DNA of 63,066 nucleotides from Mycobacterium alsense (GTDB lineage Bacteria; Actinomycetota; Actinomycetes; Mycobacteriales; Mycobacteriaceae). Below the pieces are notes generated by a model that ran no database searches, had not been told where the DNA came from, and saw nothing but the letters and a program-made list of their open reading frames with translations. Below are positions 36,815 to 46,480 of this stretch, one piece after another. Both the position numbers and the translations under genes were made by a program. The first letter of the stretch is position 1; each line of letters starts with the position of its first letter. The stretch covers positions 1 to 63,066 of the forward strand of contig NZ_MVHD01000030.1 of the NCBI RefSeq assembly GCF_002086635.1, in the 5' to 3' direction.

Positions 36815-37600
36815 ATGCTCAGCGTTGCGATCCGCGACGAGCTGGCCGCCGACCTGGCGCAGGCGGAGCGAAGCCGCGAACCCATCGCCCCGCTGACCGC
36901 GGCGTACCCGGACATCGACGTCGTCGACGCCTACCAGATCCAGCTGATCAACATCCGCCAGCGGGTGGCCGAGGGAGCCCGCGTGCTGGGCCACAAGGTG
37001 GGCCTGTCGTCGTTGGCGATGCAGCAGATGATGGGGGTCGACGAGCCGGACTACGGCCACCTGCTCGACGAGATGCAGGTCTTCGAGGACAAGCCCGTCA
37101 CCGCGGCCAACTACCTGTATCCGCGGGTCGAGGTCGAGGTGGCCTTCATCCTGTCCGCGGACCTGCCCGGCGCCGGCTGCACCGAGGACGACGTGCTGGC
37201 GGCCACCGCAGCCCTGGCCCCCGCGATCGAGTTGATCGACACCAGGATCACCGACTGGAAGATCGCGCTGTGCGACACCATCGCCGACAACGCCTCGTCG
37301 GCGGGCTTCGTGCTGGGCGAGGGGCGGGTGTCGCCGGCCGACATCGACGTCAAGGCGATCGACGCGGTGCTGACCCGCAACGGCGAGGTGATCGCCGAGG
37401 GCCGCAGCGACGCCGTGCTGGGCAACCCGGTGACCGCGGTCGCGTGGCTGGCCCGCAAGGTGGAAAGCTTCGGGGTGCGGCTGCGCAAAGGCGACATCGT
37501 GCTGCCCGGATCGTGTACGCGAGCGATAGATGCACGCGCCGGGGACGAATTCGTCGCCGACTTCACCGGGCTGGGTTCGGTTCGGTTGTCCTTTGAATAG
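36815..37600 (+). CDS. hsaE: 2-Hydroxypentadienoate hydratase HsaE
   Basis: This 261-residue protein is of the MhpD/fumarylacetoacetase-like fold: GHKVGLSSLAMQQMMGVDEP, PRVEVEVAFIL (metal ligands Glu-x-Glu), and ELIDTRITDWKIALCDTIAD. It matches Rv3536c. It hydrates 2-hydroxyhexa-2,4-dienoate derived from ring A to a 4-hydroxy-2-oxo acid, the HsaF substrate. GGAGGA precedes the ATG. HsaE, HsaG and HsaF follow in reaction-linked order. Confidence 0.94.
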   Translation: MLSVAIRDELAADLAQAERSREPIAPLTAAYPDIDVVDAYQIQLINIRQRVAEGARVLGHKVGLSSLAMQQMMGVDEPDYGHLLDEMQVFEDKPVTAANYLYPRVEVEVAFILSADLPGAGCTEDDVLAATAALAPAIELIDTRITDWKIALCDTIADNASSAGFVLGEGRVSPADIDVKAIDAVLTRNGEVIAEGRSDAVLGNPVTAVAWLARKVESFGVRLRKGDIVLPGSCTRAIDARAGDEFVADFTGLGSVRLSFE

Positions 37601-37604
37601 TGTC

Positions 37605-37625
37605 GGATTAGTTTGGAACTAATCC
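37605..37625. promoter_or_regulatory. AT-rich inverted repeat between hsaE and hsaG
   Basis: GGATTAGT and ACTAATCC form perfect 8-bp arms around TTGGA in the 42-bp gap. A second pairing, TTGGA with TCCAA (37613-37627), would exclude the first. The site is AT-rich in a GC-rich operon. It may be an mRNA hairpin setting the ratio of HsaE to HsaGF, or an operator for an unknown regulator; no U-run follows, so simple termination is unlikely. Confidence 0.45.
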
Positions 37626-37642
37626 AAATAAAAGGGAGCATC

Positions 37643-38554
37643 ATGCCGTCCAAGGCGAGTGTGGCCATCGTTGGTTCGGGAAACATCAGCACCGACCTGC
37701 TCTACAAGCTGCTGCGATCCGACTGGCTGGAGCCCCGGTGGATGGTGGGCATCGACCCGCAGAGCGAGGGCCTGGCGCGGGCCCGCAAGCTCGGGTTGGA
37801 GACCACGCACGAGGGGGTCGACTGGCTGCTCGCGCAGGCGGAGAAGCCGGACCTGGTGTTCGAGGCCACCAGCGCCTACGTCCACCGCGACGCCGCGCCC
37901 AAGTACGCGGCCGCCGGAATCCGGGCCATCGACCTGACGCCGGCCGCGGTGGGCCCGGCCGTGATCCCGCCGGCGAACCTGCGCGAGCACCTGGACGCGC
38001 CCAACGTCAACATGATCACCTGCGGGGGGCAGGCGACCATCCCGATCGTGTACGCGGTGTCCCGGGTGGTGCAGGTGCCCTACGCCGAGATCGTCGCCTC
38101 GGTCGCGTCGGTCTCGGCCGGACCCGGCACCCGGGCCAACATCGACGAGTTCACCAAGACCACCAGCAAGGGCGTCGAGACCATCGGCGGCGCCGAGCGC
38201 GGCAAGGCGATCATCATCCTCACCCCGGCCGAACCGCCGATGATCATGCGCGACACCATCTTCTGCGCCATCCCCGAGGACGCCGACCGCGACGCGATCG
38301 CCAAGTCCATCAACGACGTGGTGGCCGAAGTCCAGACCTATGTGCCCGGCTACCGGCTACTCAACGAGCCGCAGTTCGACGACCCGTCGGTCAATTCCGG
38401 CGGCCAGGCGCTGGTCACCACCTTCGTCGAGGTCGAGGGCGCCGGCGATTACCTGCCCCCCTACGCGGGCAACCTCGACATCATGACCGCCGCGGCCACC
38501 AAGGTCGGCGAGGAGATCGCCAAAGAGAGCCTGGCAGCAGGAGCGCAAGCATGA
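37643..38554 (+). CDS. hsaG: Acetaldehyde/propionaldehyde dehydrogenase (acylating) HsaG
   Basis: This is a 303-residue protein. The N-terminal Rossmann motif is [18 protein letters not shown], and the catalytic Cys127 is in [11 protein letters not shown]. It matches Rv3535c. HsaG converts the aldehyde released by HsaF to acetyl- or propionyl-CoA, with the aldehyde channelled between the two enzymes. ATG 37643 is preferred because AAAGGGAG lies just upstream; the frame is open back to 37613. Its stop overlaps the hsaF start (ATGA), fitting the tight HsaF-HsaG complex. Confidence 0.95.
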   Translation: MPSKASVAIVGSGNISTDLLYKLLRSDWLEPRWMVGIDPQSEGLARARKLGLETTHEGVDWLLAQAEKPDLVFEATSAYVHRDAAPKYAAAGIRAIDLTPAAVGPAVIPPANLREHLDAPNVNMITCGGQATIPIVYAVSRVVQVPYAEIVASVASVSAGPGTRANIDEFTKTTSKGVETIGGAERGKAIIILTPAEPPMIMRDTIFCAIPEDADRDAIAKSINDVVAEVQTYVPGYRLLNEPQFDDPSVNSGGQALVTTFVEVEGAGDYLPPYAGNLDIMTAAATKVGEEIAKESLAAGAQA

Positions 38555-39609
38555 GTACCGATATCTTCTTCAACCCGATCTGGGACGTCCGGTTGACCGA
38601 CACGTCGCTGCGGGACGGGTCGCATCACAAGCGTCACCAGTTCACCACCGACGAGGTCGGCGCGATCGTGGCGGCGCTGGACGCCGCCGGGGTCCCGGTC
38701 ATCGAGGTGACGCACGGCGACGGGCTGGGTGGGTCGAGCTTCAACTACGGGTTCTCCAAGACGCCCGAGCAGGAGCTGATCAAGCTCGCGGCCGAAACGG
38801 CCAAGGAGGCCAAGATCGCCTTCCTGATGCTCCCGGGCGTGGGCACCAAGGAGGACATCAAGGAGGCGCAGAACAACGGCGGTTCCATCTGCCGGATCGC
38901 CACCCACTGCACCGAGGCCGACGTGTCGATCCAGCACTTCGGGCTGGCCCGCGAGCTCGGCCTGGAGACCGTCGGGTTCTTGATGATGGCCCACACCATT
39001 CCGCCGGAGAAGCTGGCCGCCCAGGCGCGCATCATGGCCGACGCCGGCTGCCAGTGCGTCTACGTCGTCGACTCGGCCGGGGCACTCGTCCTCGAGGGGG
39101 TGCGTGACCGGGTCGCGGCGCTCGTCGCCGAACTGGGTGACGACGCCCAGGTGGGCTTCCACGGGCACGAGAACCTCGGGCTGGGCGTGGCGAACTCGGT
39201 GGAGGCCGTCCGTGCGGGCGCCAAGCAGATCGACGGTTCGTGCCGCCGCTTCGGGGCCGGCGCGGGCAACGCGCCGGTCGAGGCCCTGATCGGGGTGTTC
39301 GACAAGATCGGCGTGAAGACCGGCATCGACTTCTTCGACATCGCCGACGCCGCCGAGGACGTCGTGCGCCCGGCCATGCCGGCCGAATGCCTGCTCGACC
39401 GCAACGCGTTGATCATGGGCTACTCGGGCGTCTACTCGAGCTTCCTCAAGCACGCCGTGCGGCAGGCGGAGCGCTACGGCGTGCCGGCCCACGCGCTGCT
39501 GCACCGGGCGGGTCAGCGCAAGCTCATCGGCGGCCAGGAAGACCAACTCATCGACATCGCGCTGGAAATCAAACGCGAGCAGGAAAGCGGCGCCGTCGTA
39601 ACGCATTGA
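38551..39609 (+). CDS. hsaF: 4-Hydroxy-2-oxovalerate/oxohexanoate aldolase HsaF
   Basis: This is a 352-residue TIM-barrel class II aldolase of the HMGL-like/DmpG family. The metal and base residues are in [17 protein letters not shown] near the N-terminus and [18 protein letters not shown] for the second metal histidines. The C-terminal communication domain ends [11 protein letters not shown]. It matches Rv3534c. It splits 4-hydroxy-2-oxohexanoate into pyruvate and propanal. The 124-bp gap after it (39610-39733) contains an A8 run and a weak 6-bp inverted repeat but no clear terminator. Confidence 0.95.
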   Translation: MSTDIFFNPIWDVRLTDTSLRDGSHHKRHQFTTDEVGAIVAALDAAGVPVIEVTHGDGLGGSSFNYGFSKTPEQELIKLAAETAKEAKIAFLMLPGVGTKEDIKEAQNNGGSICRIATHCTEADVSIQHFGLARELGLETVGFLMMAHTIPPEKLAAQARIMADAGCQCVYVVDSAGALVLEGVRDRVAALVAELGDDAQVGFHGHENLGLGVANSVEAVRAGAKQIDGSCRRFGAGAGNAPVEALIGVFDKIGVKTGIDFFDIADAAEDVVRPAMPAECLLDRNALIMGYSGVYSSFLKHAVRQAERYGVPAHALLHRAGQRKLIGGQEDQLIDIALEIKREQESGAVVTH

Positions 39610-39733
39610 TGCGGCAATTACTCCAGCCCCAAAAAAAAGTTAGCCGTTCAATTTGCTGAAAAAGCGAGACGGCTGGCCGAACTCACCTTAATGTCCGTAC
39701 GTTCGCACATTCGGGCTGTGAAGGACGGATTTG

Positions 39734-41503
39734 ATGAGCTTCATAATGTTGCCGCCGGAAATTAATTCTTTGCTGATGTTTTCGGGTGCGGGTTCGGGTC
39801 CGCTGTTGGAGGCGGCGGCGGCGTGGGAGGGGTTGGCCTCGGAGCTGTCCGATGCGGCGTCGTCGTTCGGGTCGGTGACGTCGGGCCTGGCCGGCCAGGC
39901 CTGGCAGGGGCCCGCGGCCGCGGCGATGGCGGCGGCGGCCACACCGTACAGCGGGTGGTTGGGCGCGGCGGCGGCGCAGGCCTCCGAGGCGGCGGCCCAG
40001 GCCCAGGCGGTGGTCGGCGCGTTCGAGGCGGCGCGCGCGGCGACCGTGCAGCCGCTGCTGGTGGACCTCAACCGCAATTCGCTGGTGCAGATGGTGATGT
40101 CGAACTGGTTCGGGCTCAACGCCCCGGTGATCGCCGAGATCGAGGGCGAGTACGAGCGGATGTGGGCCGCCGACGTGGAGGCGATGGTCGGCTACTACTC
40201 CGGGGCGTCGACGGCGGCCGCGGCGATGACGCCCATCGAGCAGTTGGAGCAGGCCCTGATGGGTCTGCCGAATTTGTTGCCCGGCAACATCGGCAACGCC
40301 AACCTGGGCGGTGGCAACAAGGGCAACCTCAACCTCGGCAGCGGCAATCAAGGCAACACCAACGTCGGCGGCGGAAACCAGGGCGACGCCAACGTCGGCG
40401 GCGGCAACATCGGCAACTCCAACTTCGGCAGCGGCAACACCGGGAGCGGCAACTTCGGCAGCGGCAACGGCCTCGGCGGCCTCCCGAGCAACGGGAACTT
40501 CGGCAACGGCAATCTCGGCAACAACAACTTCGGCAGCGGCAACACCGGCACCGGCAACGTGGGCTTCGGCAATAACGGCGTGTCCAACGTCGGCATGGGC
40601 AACAGCGGCGGCAACAACAACGTCGGCGCGGGCAACACCGGCAGCAACAACATGGGCTTCGGCAACACCGGGGTCGGCAACATCGGGTTCGGCAACACCG
40701 GCACCGGCAACATCGGGATCGGCCTGAGCGGCAACGGTCAGGTGGGCGTCAACCTGACCGGGCTGCTGAACTCGGGCAGCGGCAACATCGGCTTCGGGAA
40801 CTCGGGCACCAACAACGTCGGGTTCTTCAACTCCGGCAACGGGAACTTCGGCTTCTTCAACTCCAGCGACGGAAACGTCGGGTTCGGGAACTCGGGCTCC
40901 GAGCTCCTGACGGGCGTGGCGGGCCATAACACCGGCTTCGGGAACTCGGGCAGCCTCAACACGGGGTTCGGCAACGCGGGCTTCATCAACACCGGTATCG
41001 GCAACGGTGGCGTGACGAACTTCGGGTTCGGCAACTCGGGACAGGCCAACGCCGGCATGGGCAACTCGGGCCTCGCCAACACCGGCAGCTTCAACTCGGG
41101 CCTCGCCAACACCGGCGACATGAACTCGGGCGACCTCAACACCGGCGAGGGCAACTCCGGCGACCGGAACACCGGCATGTTCAACGCCGGCAACCTGAAT
41201 ACCGGAGTCGGAATGGTCGGCACCGGCCCCGGCACGAGCTCGGGGTTCGGCAACACCAAGCCGGGCTCGTCGGGGTTCTTCAACACGGGCGTGAGCGACT
41301 CGGGATTCTTCAACGCCGGTGTCGCCAGTTCGGGCATTTACAACACGGCGACCTCGGTTGGCTCCGCGGGTGTCGCAAACGCGGGCAACGGGGTCGCGGG
41401 CGTGGCGAACTCGGGCATGATCGTGAGCGGCTTCCAGAATTCCGGCGGACTGAGCTCGGGGGGCTTCAACCGAGGCAACTTCGTCTCGGGATTCGGGCAC
41501 TGA
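39734..41503 (+). CDS. PPE62-like PPE-MPTR protein
   Basis: This 589-residue protein from ATG 39734 has a PPE domain beginning [18 protein letters not shown], with WQGPAAAAM and a variant motif [24 protein letters not shown] pentapeptides (GNxGxxN) run from about residue 180, and the end is [11 protein letters not shown]. Its position after hsaF matches PPE62 (Rv3533c), one of the PPE proteins reported to be needed for haem use by M. tuberculosis. It is on the same strand as hsaF, unlike the three PPE genes at 11-17 kb, and its N-terminal domain is noticeably different from theirs. Confidence 0.85.
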   Translation: MSFIMLPPEINSLLMFSGAGSGPLLEAAAAWEGLASELSDAASSFGSVTSGLAGQAWQGPAAAAMAAAATPYSGWLGAAAAQASEAAAQAQAVVGAFEAARAATVQPLLVDLNRNSLVQMVMSNWFGLNAPVIAEIEGEYERMWAADVEAMVGYYSGASTAAAAMTPIEQLEQALMGLPNLLPGNIGNANLGGGNKGNLNLGSGNQGNTNVGGGNQGDANVGGGNIGNSNFGSGNTGSGNFGSGNGLGGLPSNGNFGNGNLGNNNFGSGNTGTGNVGFGNNGVSNVGMGNSGGNNNVGAGNTGSNNMGFGNTGVGNIGFGNTGTGNIGIGLSGNGQVGVNLTGLLNSGSGNIGFGNSGTNNVGFFNSGNGNFGFFNSSDGNVGFGNSGSELLTGVAGHNTGFGNSGSLNTGFGNAGFINTGIGNGGVTNFGFGNSGQANAGMGNSGLANTGSFNSGLANTGDMNSGDLNTGEGNSGDRNTGMFNAGNLNTGVGMVGTGPGTSSGFGNTKPGSSGFFNTGVSDSGFFNAGVASSGIYNTATSVGSAGVANAGNGVAGVANSGMIVSGFQNSGGLSSGGFNRGNFVSGFGH

Positions 41504-41652
41504 CGGCCACCGGACCCGTCCCCGGCCGATCCGCCCGTGCGCGGCGGGCTTAATCTATAAAATGCTTTGAAACCGGCCGAAGGCGACGATGCCCCGCCCG
41601 GGGCTGGTTTAGCCTTCGTTTTTACCGACCGCATGCGCCGCTAGGGGATCCG

Positions 41653-42891
41653 ATGAGCTTCTTGACGTTGCCGCCCGAGATCAACTCGCTGCTGATGTAC
41701 GCGGGTGCGGGTTCGGCCCCGATGCTTCAGGCCGCGACGGCCTGGAACGGGCTGGCGGCCGAGTTGGGTGCCGCGGCCGAGTCGTTCGCTTCGGTCACCT
41801 CGACGCTGGCGAGCCAGGCCTGGCAGGGCGCGGCGGCCCAGGCGATGGCGGCGGCCGCGGCCCCGTACGCCGGGTGGTTGAGCGCGGCGGCGACGCAGGC
41901 GTCCAGCGCGGCGGCCCAGGCCCAGGCGGTGGCAAGCGCGTTCGAGTCGGCGCTTTCCGCCACGGTGCACCCGTTGCAGGTGGACGCGAATCGCAATGGG
42001 CTCGTGCAGCTGGTGATGTCCAACCTGTTCGGCCAGAACTGGCCGGCGATCGCGGAAACCGAGTTCCAATACCTTGAGATGTGGGCCCAGGACGTGTCTG
42101 CGATGGTGGGCTATCACGGCGGGGCGTCGGCCGCGGCCGGGCAGCTGCTCGCCGGGCAGGCCAGCCTGCCGCCCATTCCCAGCATCCCGGGCGCGGGCGC
42201 CATCGGCGCCGCCGCGAACGCGGCGGGCGGTGGCGCCGCCGGCCCCGCCGGCACGGGCGCCGCGGGCGTCGGCGCTGCGGGCGCCGGTACCGCGGGCGCG
42301 GTTGGCGGAACCGGCGGCGACGGCGGCGGGAGCGCCGGAGGCGCCGGTGGTGTGGCCGCCGGTGGTGTGGCCGGCGGTGGCGGAACGCTGGACGGCGGCT
42401 ACGCCGGCACCGCCCCCGTCGCCGGCGGTGCCGACGCCGGACTCGCGCCCGCGGGCGCAGCCGGAGGCGGCACGGGTCTCGACGCGGGAAGCGCGGGCGC
42501 CGGCGGCGTCGCCGCCGCCGCGAACGTCGGTGGCATAAATCCCGGTTTCATCGGGGTCGGTGGCATGGCGGCGATGACGATGGCGGCAGCGGCGGGCGGT
42601 GCCTCGGGGTCCACCGGCACGGCCGGGGCGCCCCAGGCCCCGGCGGCGAAGGAACCGGCGGCGGCGACGCCACCGCCTGCGGAGCCCGTGGCGCCCGAGG
42701 CCGAGGAAGTCGCGATACCCACGGCTGCCACGCCCCTCGCCACGACATCGACCGCGGCCGGACCGGCCGCCCAGGTGTCGGAGATCGAGGCCAGGGCCGC
42801 CGCCGAGGCCGGGGAATCGCGCGGCTCCGGGGAGCGGCTGGCCGTGGCGACACCCCTCGAAGAGCCGGAGCGGGAAGCCCGGGCGAACTAA
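41653..42891 (+). CDS. PPE61-like PPE protein with Gly/Ala-rich C-terminus
   Basis: This is a 412-residue protein from ATG 41653. The PPE domain begins [18 protein letters not shown] and continues to about residue 180 ([29 protein letters not shown]). The rest is an Ala/Gly-rich region ([14 protein letters not shown] and similar) with an acidic, proline-rich tail, not MPTR repeats. Length and place match PPE61 (Rv3532). It follows the PPE62-like gene after 149 bp, in which I see no other gene. Confidence 0.85.
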   Translation: MSFLTLPPEINSLLMYAGAGSAPMLQAATAWNGLAAELGAAAESFASVTSTLASQAWQGAAAQAMAAAAAPYAGWLSAAATQASSAAAQAQAVASAFESALSATVHPLQVDANRNGLVQLVMSNLFGQNWPAIAETEFQYLEMWAQDVSAMVGYHGGASAAAGQLLAGQASLPPIPSIPGAGAIGAAANAAGGGAAGPAGTGAAGVGAAGAGTAGAVGGTGGDGGGSAGGAGGVAAGGVAGGGGTLDGGYAGTAPVAGGADAGLAPAGAAGGGTGLDAGSAGAGGVAAAANVGGINPGFIGVGGMAAMTMAAAAGGASGSTGTAGAPQAPAAKEPAAATPPPAEPVAPEAEEVAIPTAATPLATTSTAAGPAAQVSEIEARAAAEAGESRGSGERLAVATPLEEPEREARAN

Positions 42892-42970
42892 CCCGCCTCG
42901 TTGGCGGACCCGTTTTTGGGCCGCCGCCGCCGGGTAGTGTGGATTGCAACCTGTTCGAAGGAGCAATCCG

Positions 42971-43267
42971 ATGACTGTGAAAGACGTATTGGGGGGTCGC
43001 GGCCTGTTTGGGATGGTCGCCGGCGGTCTGTTAGGCGCCGCGGCCGCGGCGCTGATCTCGCTGCCCGTGGCCGCCGCGGATCCGGGGTGCAATCAGACCG
43101 TGGGTCAGTCCATCGACTCGTATTTGCAGCGGCATCCCGACCTGCATCAGCAGCTGCAGGCCAAGTCGCAGGCGGAGGGCGACGGCGGCGACGTCATCGC
43201 CTACCTGAATCGGCACCCGGATGTGCGGCAGCACCTGATCGACCTGTCCCAGCAGTGCGTGCCGTGA
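42971..43267 (+). CDS. Small secreted haemophore-like protein
   Basis: This 98-residue protein from ATG 42971 has GAAGGAGC upstream. Residues 12-36 form a signal peptide (LLGAAAAALISLPVAAA), with likely cleavage before Asp37. The mature ~62 residues start at DPGC, have the paired motifs SYLQRHPDLHQQL and AYLNRHPDVRQHL, and end QQCVP. The two cysteines (40 and 96) can form a disulfide. This pattern is that of the Rv0203-type haemophore-related family, which binds haem outside the cytoplasm. It lies just after the PPE62- and PPE61-like genes, an arrangement I do not recall from M. tuberculosis. Confidence 0.75.
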   Translation: MTVKDVLGGRGLFGMVAGGLLGAAAAALISLPVAAADPGCNQTVGQSIDSYLQRHPDLHQQLQAKSQAEGDGGDVIAYLNRHPDVRQHLIDLSQQCVP

Positions 43268-43331
43268 TGACTCGGCCTCGTCGCCGAACACCGCGGCGGA
43301 CGCGCGGGAACGTTCGCCATTGACTAAAAAG

Positions 43332-43345
43332 TAGAACACGTTCTA
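43332..43345. promoter_or_regulatory. KstR operator upstream of the DUF1214 gene
   Basis: TAGAACACGTTCTA is a perfect 14-bp palindrome and the best KstR site in the window. Exactly 10 bp separate it from the GTG start at 43356. TAGCGT, sharing its first TA with the operator's end, is a candidate -10. Confidence 0.95.
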
Positions 43346-43355
43346 GCGTCTAGGC

Positions 43356-44495
43356 GTGCCCGCAAACTCCTTTTCCGGCCCGCTCACCCAGGCGATCGCC
43401 GAGGCCGAACAACTGGTCGCCGCCGCGCCGTTCATCGAGACCGAAGCCGACCTGCTCGAAGGGCTGCAATATCTGGCCGGCTGCATCGCGGCCTGCACGC
43501 ACCTGGCCTTCGACTACGAGCGCGACCATCCGTTTCTGCAGTCCGGCACCGGGCCGTTCACCAAGATGGGGCTCGACAACCCCGACACCCTCTACTTCGG
43601 CACCCGGGTCCAGCCCGGCCACGAGTACGTCGTCGCCGGCAGGCGCGGCACCACCACCGACCTGAGCTTCCAGCTGCTCGGTGGCGAGTACACCGACGAC
43701 AACGTGCCCGCCAGCCAGGCCGCCTTCGACGACCGTGAGCTCGACATCGCGCCCGACGGCAGCTTCGAGTGGCGGGTGACGCCGACCAGCCCGGGCCAAC
43801 TGGTGATCCGCGAGGTGTACGGCGACTGGTCGGCCCAGCGCGGCACGCTGACCATCTCCCGGTCGGACACCGCGGGCACCGCGCCGCCGCCGCCGACCCG
43901 TCAGACGATCGAAAAGCGTTACACCACAGCGGGTAAGCAGCTGGTGAACCGCGTCAAGACGTGGCTGCAGTTCCCGCAGTGGTTCTATCTGGACATCCCG
44001 GTCAACACCATGGTCGCGCCCCGGTTGACCCCCGGCGGGCTGGCGACGCAGTACTCGTCGGCCGGGCACTTCGACCTGCGACCGGATCAGGCGCTGGTGA
44101 TCACGATCCCGGTCTCGGACGCCCCCTATCTCGGGTTCCAGCTGGGCAGCCTGTGGTACATCTCGCTGGACTACATCAACCACCAGACGTCGCTGAACAA
44201 CACGCAGGCACAGGCGGATCCGGACGGCAAGGTCCGCATCGTGGTGGCCGACCAGAACCCGGGCGTGACCAACTGGGTGGAGACGCTCGGTCATCGGCGG
44301 GGCTTCCTGCAGTTCCGGTGGCAGCGGGTGTCCCGTGAACTCACCGAGGCCGACGGGCCCACGGTGGAACTCGTCGACTTCGACGCGGTGCCCGGCGCGC
44401 TGCCGTACTTCGAGCACAACAAGATCTCCGAGGACAAGTGGCGCGAGCGAATCGCGTTGCGCCAACGACAAATCGCGGCCAGGATGCTGGGATGA
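43356..44495 (+). CDS. DUF1214-domain protein (Rv3531c-like)
   Basis: This is a 379-residue protein. The C-terminal ~130 residues form the DUF1214 beta domain (FYLDIPVNTMVAPRLTPGGL, ADQNPGVTNWVETLGHRRG). The N-terminal half has DNPDTLYFGTRVQPGHEYVV, a pattern seen with DUF1254/DUF1214 proteins. It matches Rv3531c. The biochemical role is unknown; KstR control and its operon with an SDR and a sulfotransferase suggest a step or transport function in sterol use. The GTG start has no ribosome binding site. Its stop overlaps the SDR start (ATGA). Confidence 0.85.
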   Translation: MPANSFSGPLTQAIAEAEQLVAAAPFIETEADLLEGLQYLAGCIAACTHLAFDYERDHPFLQSGTGPFTKMGLDNPDTLYFGTRVQPGHEYVVAGRRGTTTDLSFQLLGGEYTDDNVPASQAAFDDRELDIAPDGSFEWRVTPTSPGQLVIREVYGDWSAQRGTLTISRSDTAGTAPPPPTRQTIEKRYTTAGKQLVNRVKTWLQFPQWFYLDIPVNTMVAPRLTPGGLATQYSSAGHFDLRPDQALVITIPVSDAPYLGFQLGSLWYISLDYINHQTSLNNTQAQADPDGKVRIVVADQNPGVTNWVETLGHRRGFLQFRWQRVSRELTEADGPTVELVDFDAVPGALPYFEHNKISEDKWRERIALRQRQIAARMLG

Positions 44496-45280
44496 CGACA
44501 TTGGGGATGCTCAAGCGGAAGGTGGTCGTGATCAGTGGTGTCGGGCCCGGGCTGGGCACCACGCTGGCGCAGCGGTGCGCGCGCGACGGAGCCGACCTGG
44601 TGCTGGCGGCCCGCAGCCTCGATCGGCTGGAAGCCATCGCCAAGCAGATCAACGACACCGGGCACAAGGCGCTGGCGGTGCGCGCCGACATCACCGAGGA
44701 CGAGGAGGTGGCCTACCTCGTCGAGACCACCATGGCGACGTACGGCAAGGTTGACGCGCTGATCAACAACGCGTTCCGGGTGCCGTCGATGAAACCGTTG
44801 GCCGGCACGTCATTTCAGCACATCCGTGACGCGATCGAGCTCAGCGCCCTGGGTGCGTTGCGCCTGATCCAGGCGTTCACTCCCGCGCTGGAGGAGTCGT
44901 CGGGATCCATCGTCAACGTCAACTCCATGGTGTTGCGGCATTCGCAGGCCAAGTACGGCGCCTACAAGATGGCCAAGTCGGCCCTGCTGGCGATGTCGCA
45001 GTCGCTGGCCACCGAGCTGGGCGAAAAGGGAATTCGCGTGAATTCCGTTGCACCCGGCTATATCTGGGGCGATACGTTGCAGGCCTATTTCGAACACCAG
45101 GCGGGCAAGTACGGCACGACCGTGGACCAGATCTATGCGGCCACCGCCGCGAACTCCGACCTCAAGCGGCTGCCCACCGAGGACGAGGTGGCTTCGGCGA
45201 TTCTCTTCCTGGCCAGCGACCTGTCCAGCGGCATCACCGGGCAGACGCTGGACGTCAACTGCGGGGAGTACCACACGTAA
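44492..45280 (+). CDS. Short-chain dehydrogenase (Rv3530c-like)
   Basis: This is a 262-residue SDR. The cofactor motif is VISGVGPGLGTTLAQRCA, with Ser in place of the usual Thr; INNAFRVPSMKP replaces NNAG; and the catalytic Tyr-x3-Lys is in KYGAYKMAKSALL. It matches Rv3530c. The unusual NNAF and SGVGPGLG are kept in this family, so I do not read them as decay. Translation is coupled to the DUF1214 gene before it, and the sulfotransferase ATG follows its TAA directly. Confidence 0.87.
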   Translation: MTTLGMLKRKVVVISGVGPGLGTTLAQRCARDGADLVLAARSLDRLEAIAKQINDTGHKALAVRADITEDEEVAYLVETTMATYGKVDALINNAFRVPSMKPLAGTSFQHIRDAIELSALGALRLIQAFTPALEESSGSIVNVNSMVLRHSQAKYGAYKMAKSALLAMSQSLATELGEKGIRVNSVAPGYIWGDTLQAYFEHQAGKYGTTVDQIYAATAANSDLKRLPTEDEVASAILFLASDLSSGITGQTLDVNCGEYHT

Positions 45281-46435
45281 ATGGACCGGGGCACCGATCG
45301 GACAGATATTGCCACCGCCGAGGAGCTGCACGCATCGGCCACCAAGCTGACCGGGCTCGACGACTTCGGCGCCGACGACGACAACTACCGCGAGGCGCTG
45401 GACGTGCTGCTGGACTCCTACCGGCGTGACGCGGGCCTGACGGTGTTGGGCAGCAAGATGAATCGCTTCTTCCTGCGCGGCGCGCTGGTGGCCCGGCTGC
45501 TGTCCGAATCCGCTTGGAAGCAATACCCGCAGCACGCCGACGTGGCGATCGAGCGGCCGATCTTCGTCACCGGGCTGGTGCGCACCGGAACCACGGCGCT
45601 GCACCGGCTGCTCGGCGCCGACCCGGCGCATCAGGGTCTGCACATGTGGCTCGCCGAGTTCCCGCAGCCGCGCCCGCCCCGTGAAACCTGGGACTCAAAC
45701 CCGTTGTACCGCCGGCTCGACGAGCAATTCACGCGGCACCACCAAGAGAACCCCGGCTACACGGGCCTGCATTTCATGGCCGCATACGAGCTCGAGGAAT
45801 GCTGGCAGCTGCTGCGGCAGTCGCTGCATTCGGTGTCCTACGAGACGCTGTCGCACCTGCCCACGTACTCGAAGTGGTTGTCGCAGCAGGACTGGACGCC
45901 GTCGTACAACCGGCACCGCAAGAACCTCCAGCTGATCGGGCTCAACGACGCCGACAAGCGGTGGGTGCTGAAGAACCCCAGCCACCTGTTCGCGCTGGAC
46001 GCGCTGATGGCGACCTATCCCGACGCGCTGGTGATCCAGACCCACCGGCCCGTGGAAACCATCATGGCCTCGATGTGCTCGCTGGCGCAGCACACCTCGG
46101 AGGGCTGGTCGACGACGTTCGTCGGCGCCCAAATCGGCGCCGACTCAATGGAAACCTGGTCGCGCGGGCTGGAGCGGTTCAACACGGCGCGCGCCAAATA
46201 CGACCCGGCCCAGTTCTACGACGTCGACTACCGCGACCTCATCGCCGACCCGATGGGCACGGTGGCCGCCATCTACCGCCACTTCGGCCTCACGCTGACC
46301 GACGAGGCGCGGGCCGCCATGGAAAAGGCCCATGCCGAAAGCCAGTCCGGCGAGCGCGCGCCCAAACACACCTATTCGCTGGTCGATTACGGGTTGACCG
46401 AGGAAGCGGTCAAGGAGCGGTTCGCCGGGCTGTGA
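45281..46435 (+). CDS. Sulfotransferase-family protein (Rv3529c-like)
   Basis: This 384-residue protein has the PAPS 5'-phosphosulfate loop in IFVTGLVRTGTTALHRLL (about residues 93-110) and the 3'-phosphate site in WVLKNPSHLFALDALMA (about residue 226), with a conserved QTHR downstream. It matches Rv3529c. The acceptor is unknown; its KstR-controlled operon suggests a sterol or sterol-derived metabolite. No base lies between the preceding stop and its ATG. Confidence 0.88.
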   Translation: MDRGTDRTDIATAEELHASATKLTGLDDFGADDDNYREALDVLLDSYRRDAGLTVLGSKMNRFFLRGALVARLLSESAWKQYPQHADVAIERPIFVTGLVRTGTTALHRLLGADPAHQGLHMWLAEFPQPRPPRETWDSNPLYRRLDEQFTRHHQENPGYTGLHFMAAYELEECWQLLRQSLHSVSYETLSHLPTYSKWLSQQDWTPSYNRHRKNLQLIGLNDADKRWVLKNPSHLFALDALMATYPDALVIQTHRPVETIMASMCSLAQHTSEGWSTTFVGAQIGADSMETWSRGLERFNTARAKYDPAQFYDVDYRDLIADPMGTVAAIYRHFGLTLTDEARAAMEKAHAESQSGERAPKHTYSLVDYGLTEEAVKERFAGL

Positions 46436-46480
46436 TCGGCGGCCGCCAATTGGGTCCCACCGGCCGCGGGGCGACTGACC

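Noticed and set aside
39630..39680. A8 run with AGCCGT/ACGGCT after hsaF as a terminator
   Set aside because: The A-run precedes the stem and the stem is only 6 bp with a long loop.
42074..42538. Alternative frames in the Gly/Ala-rich tail of the PPE61-like gene
   Set aside because: Low-complexity sequence gives long frames on all strands; the PPE frame alone has a recognised domain and start.
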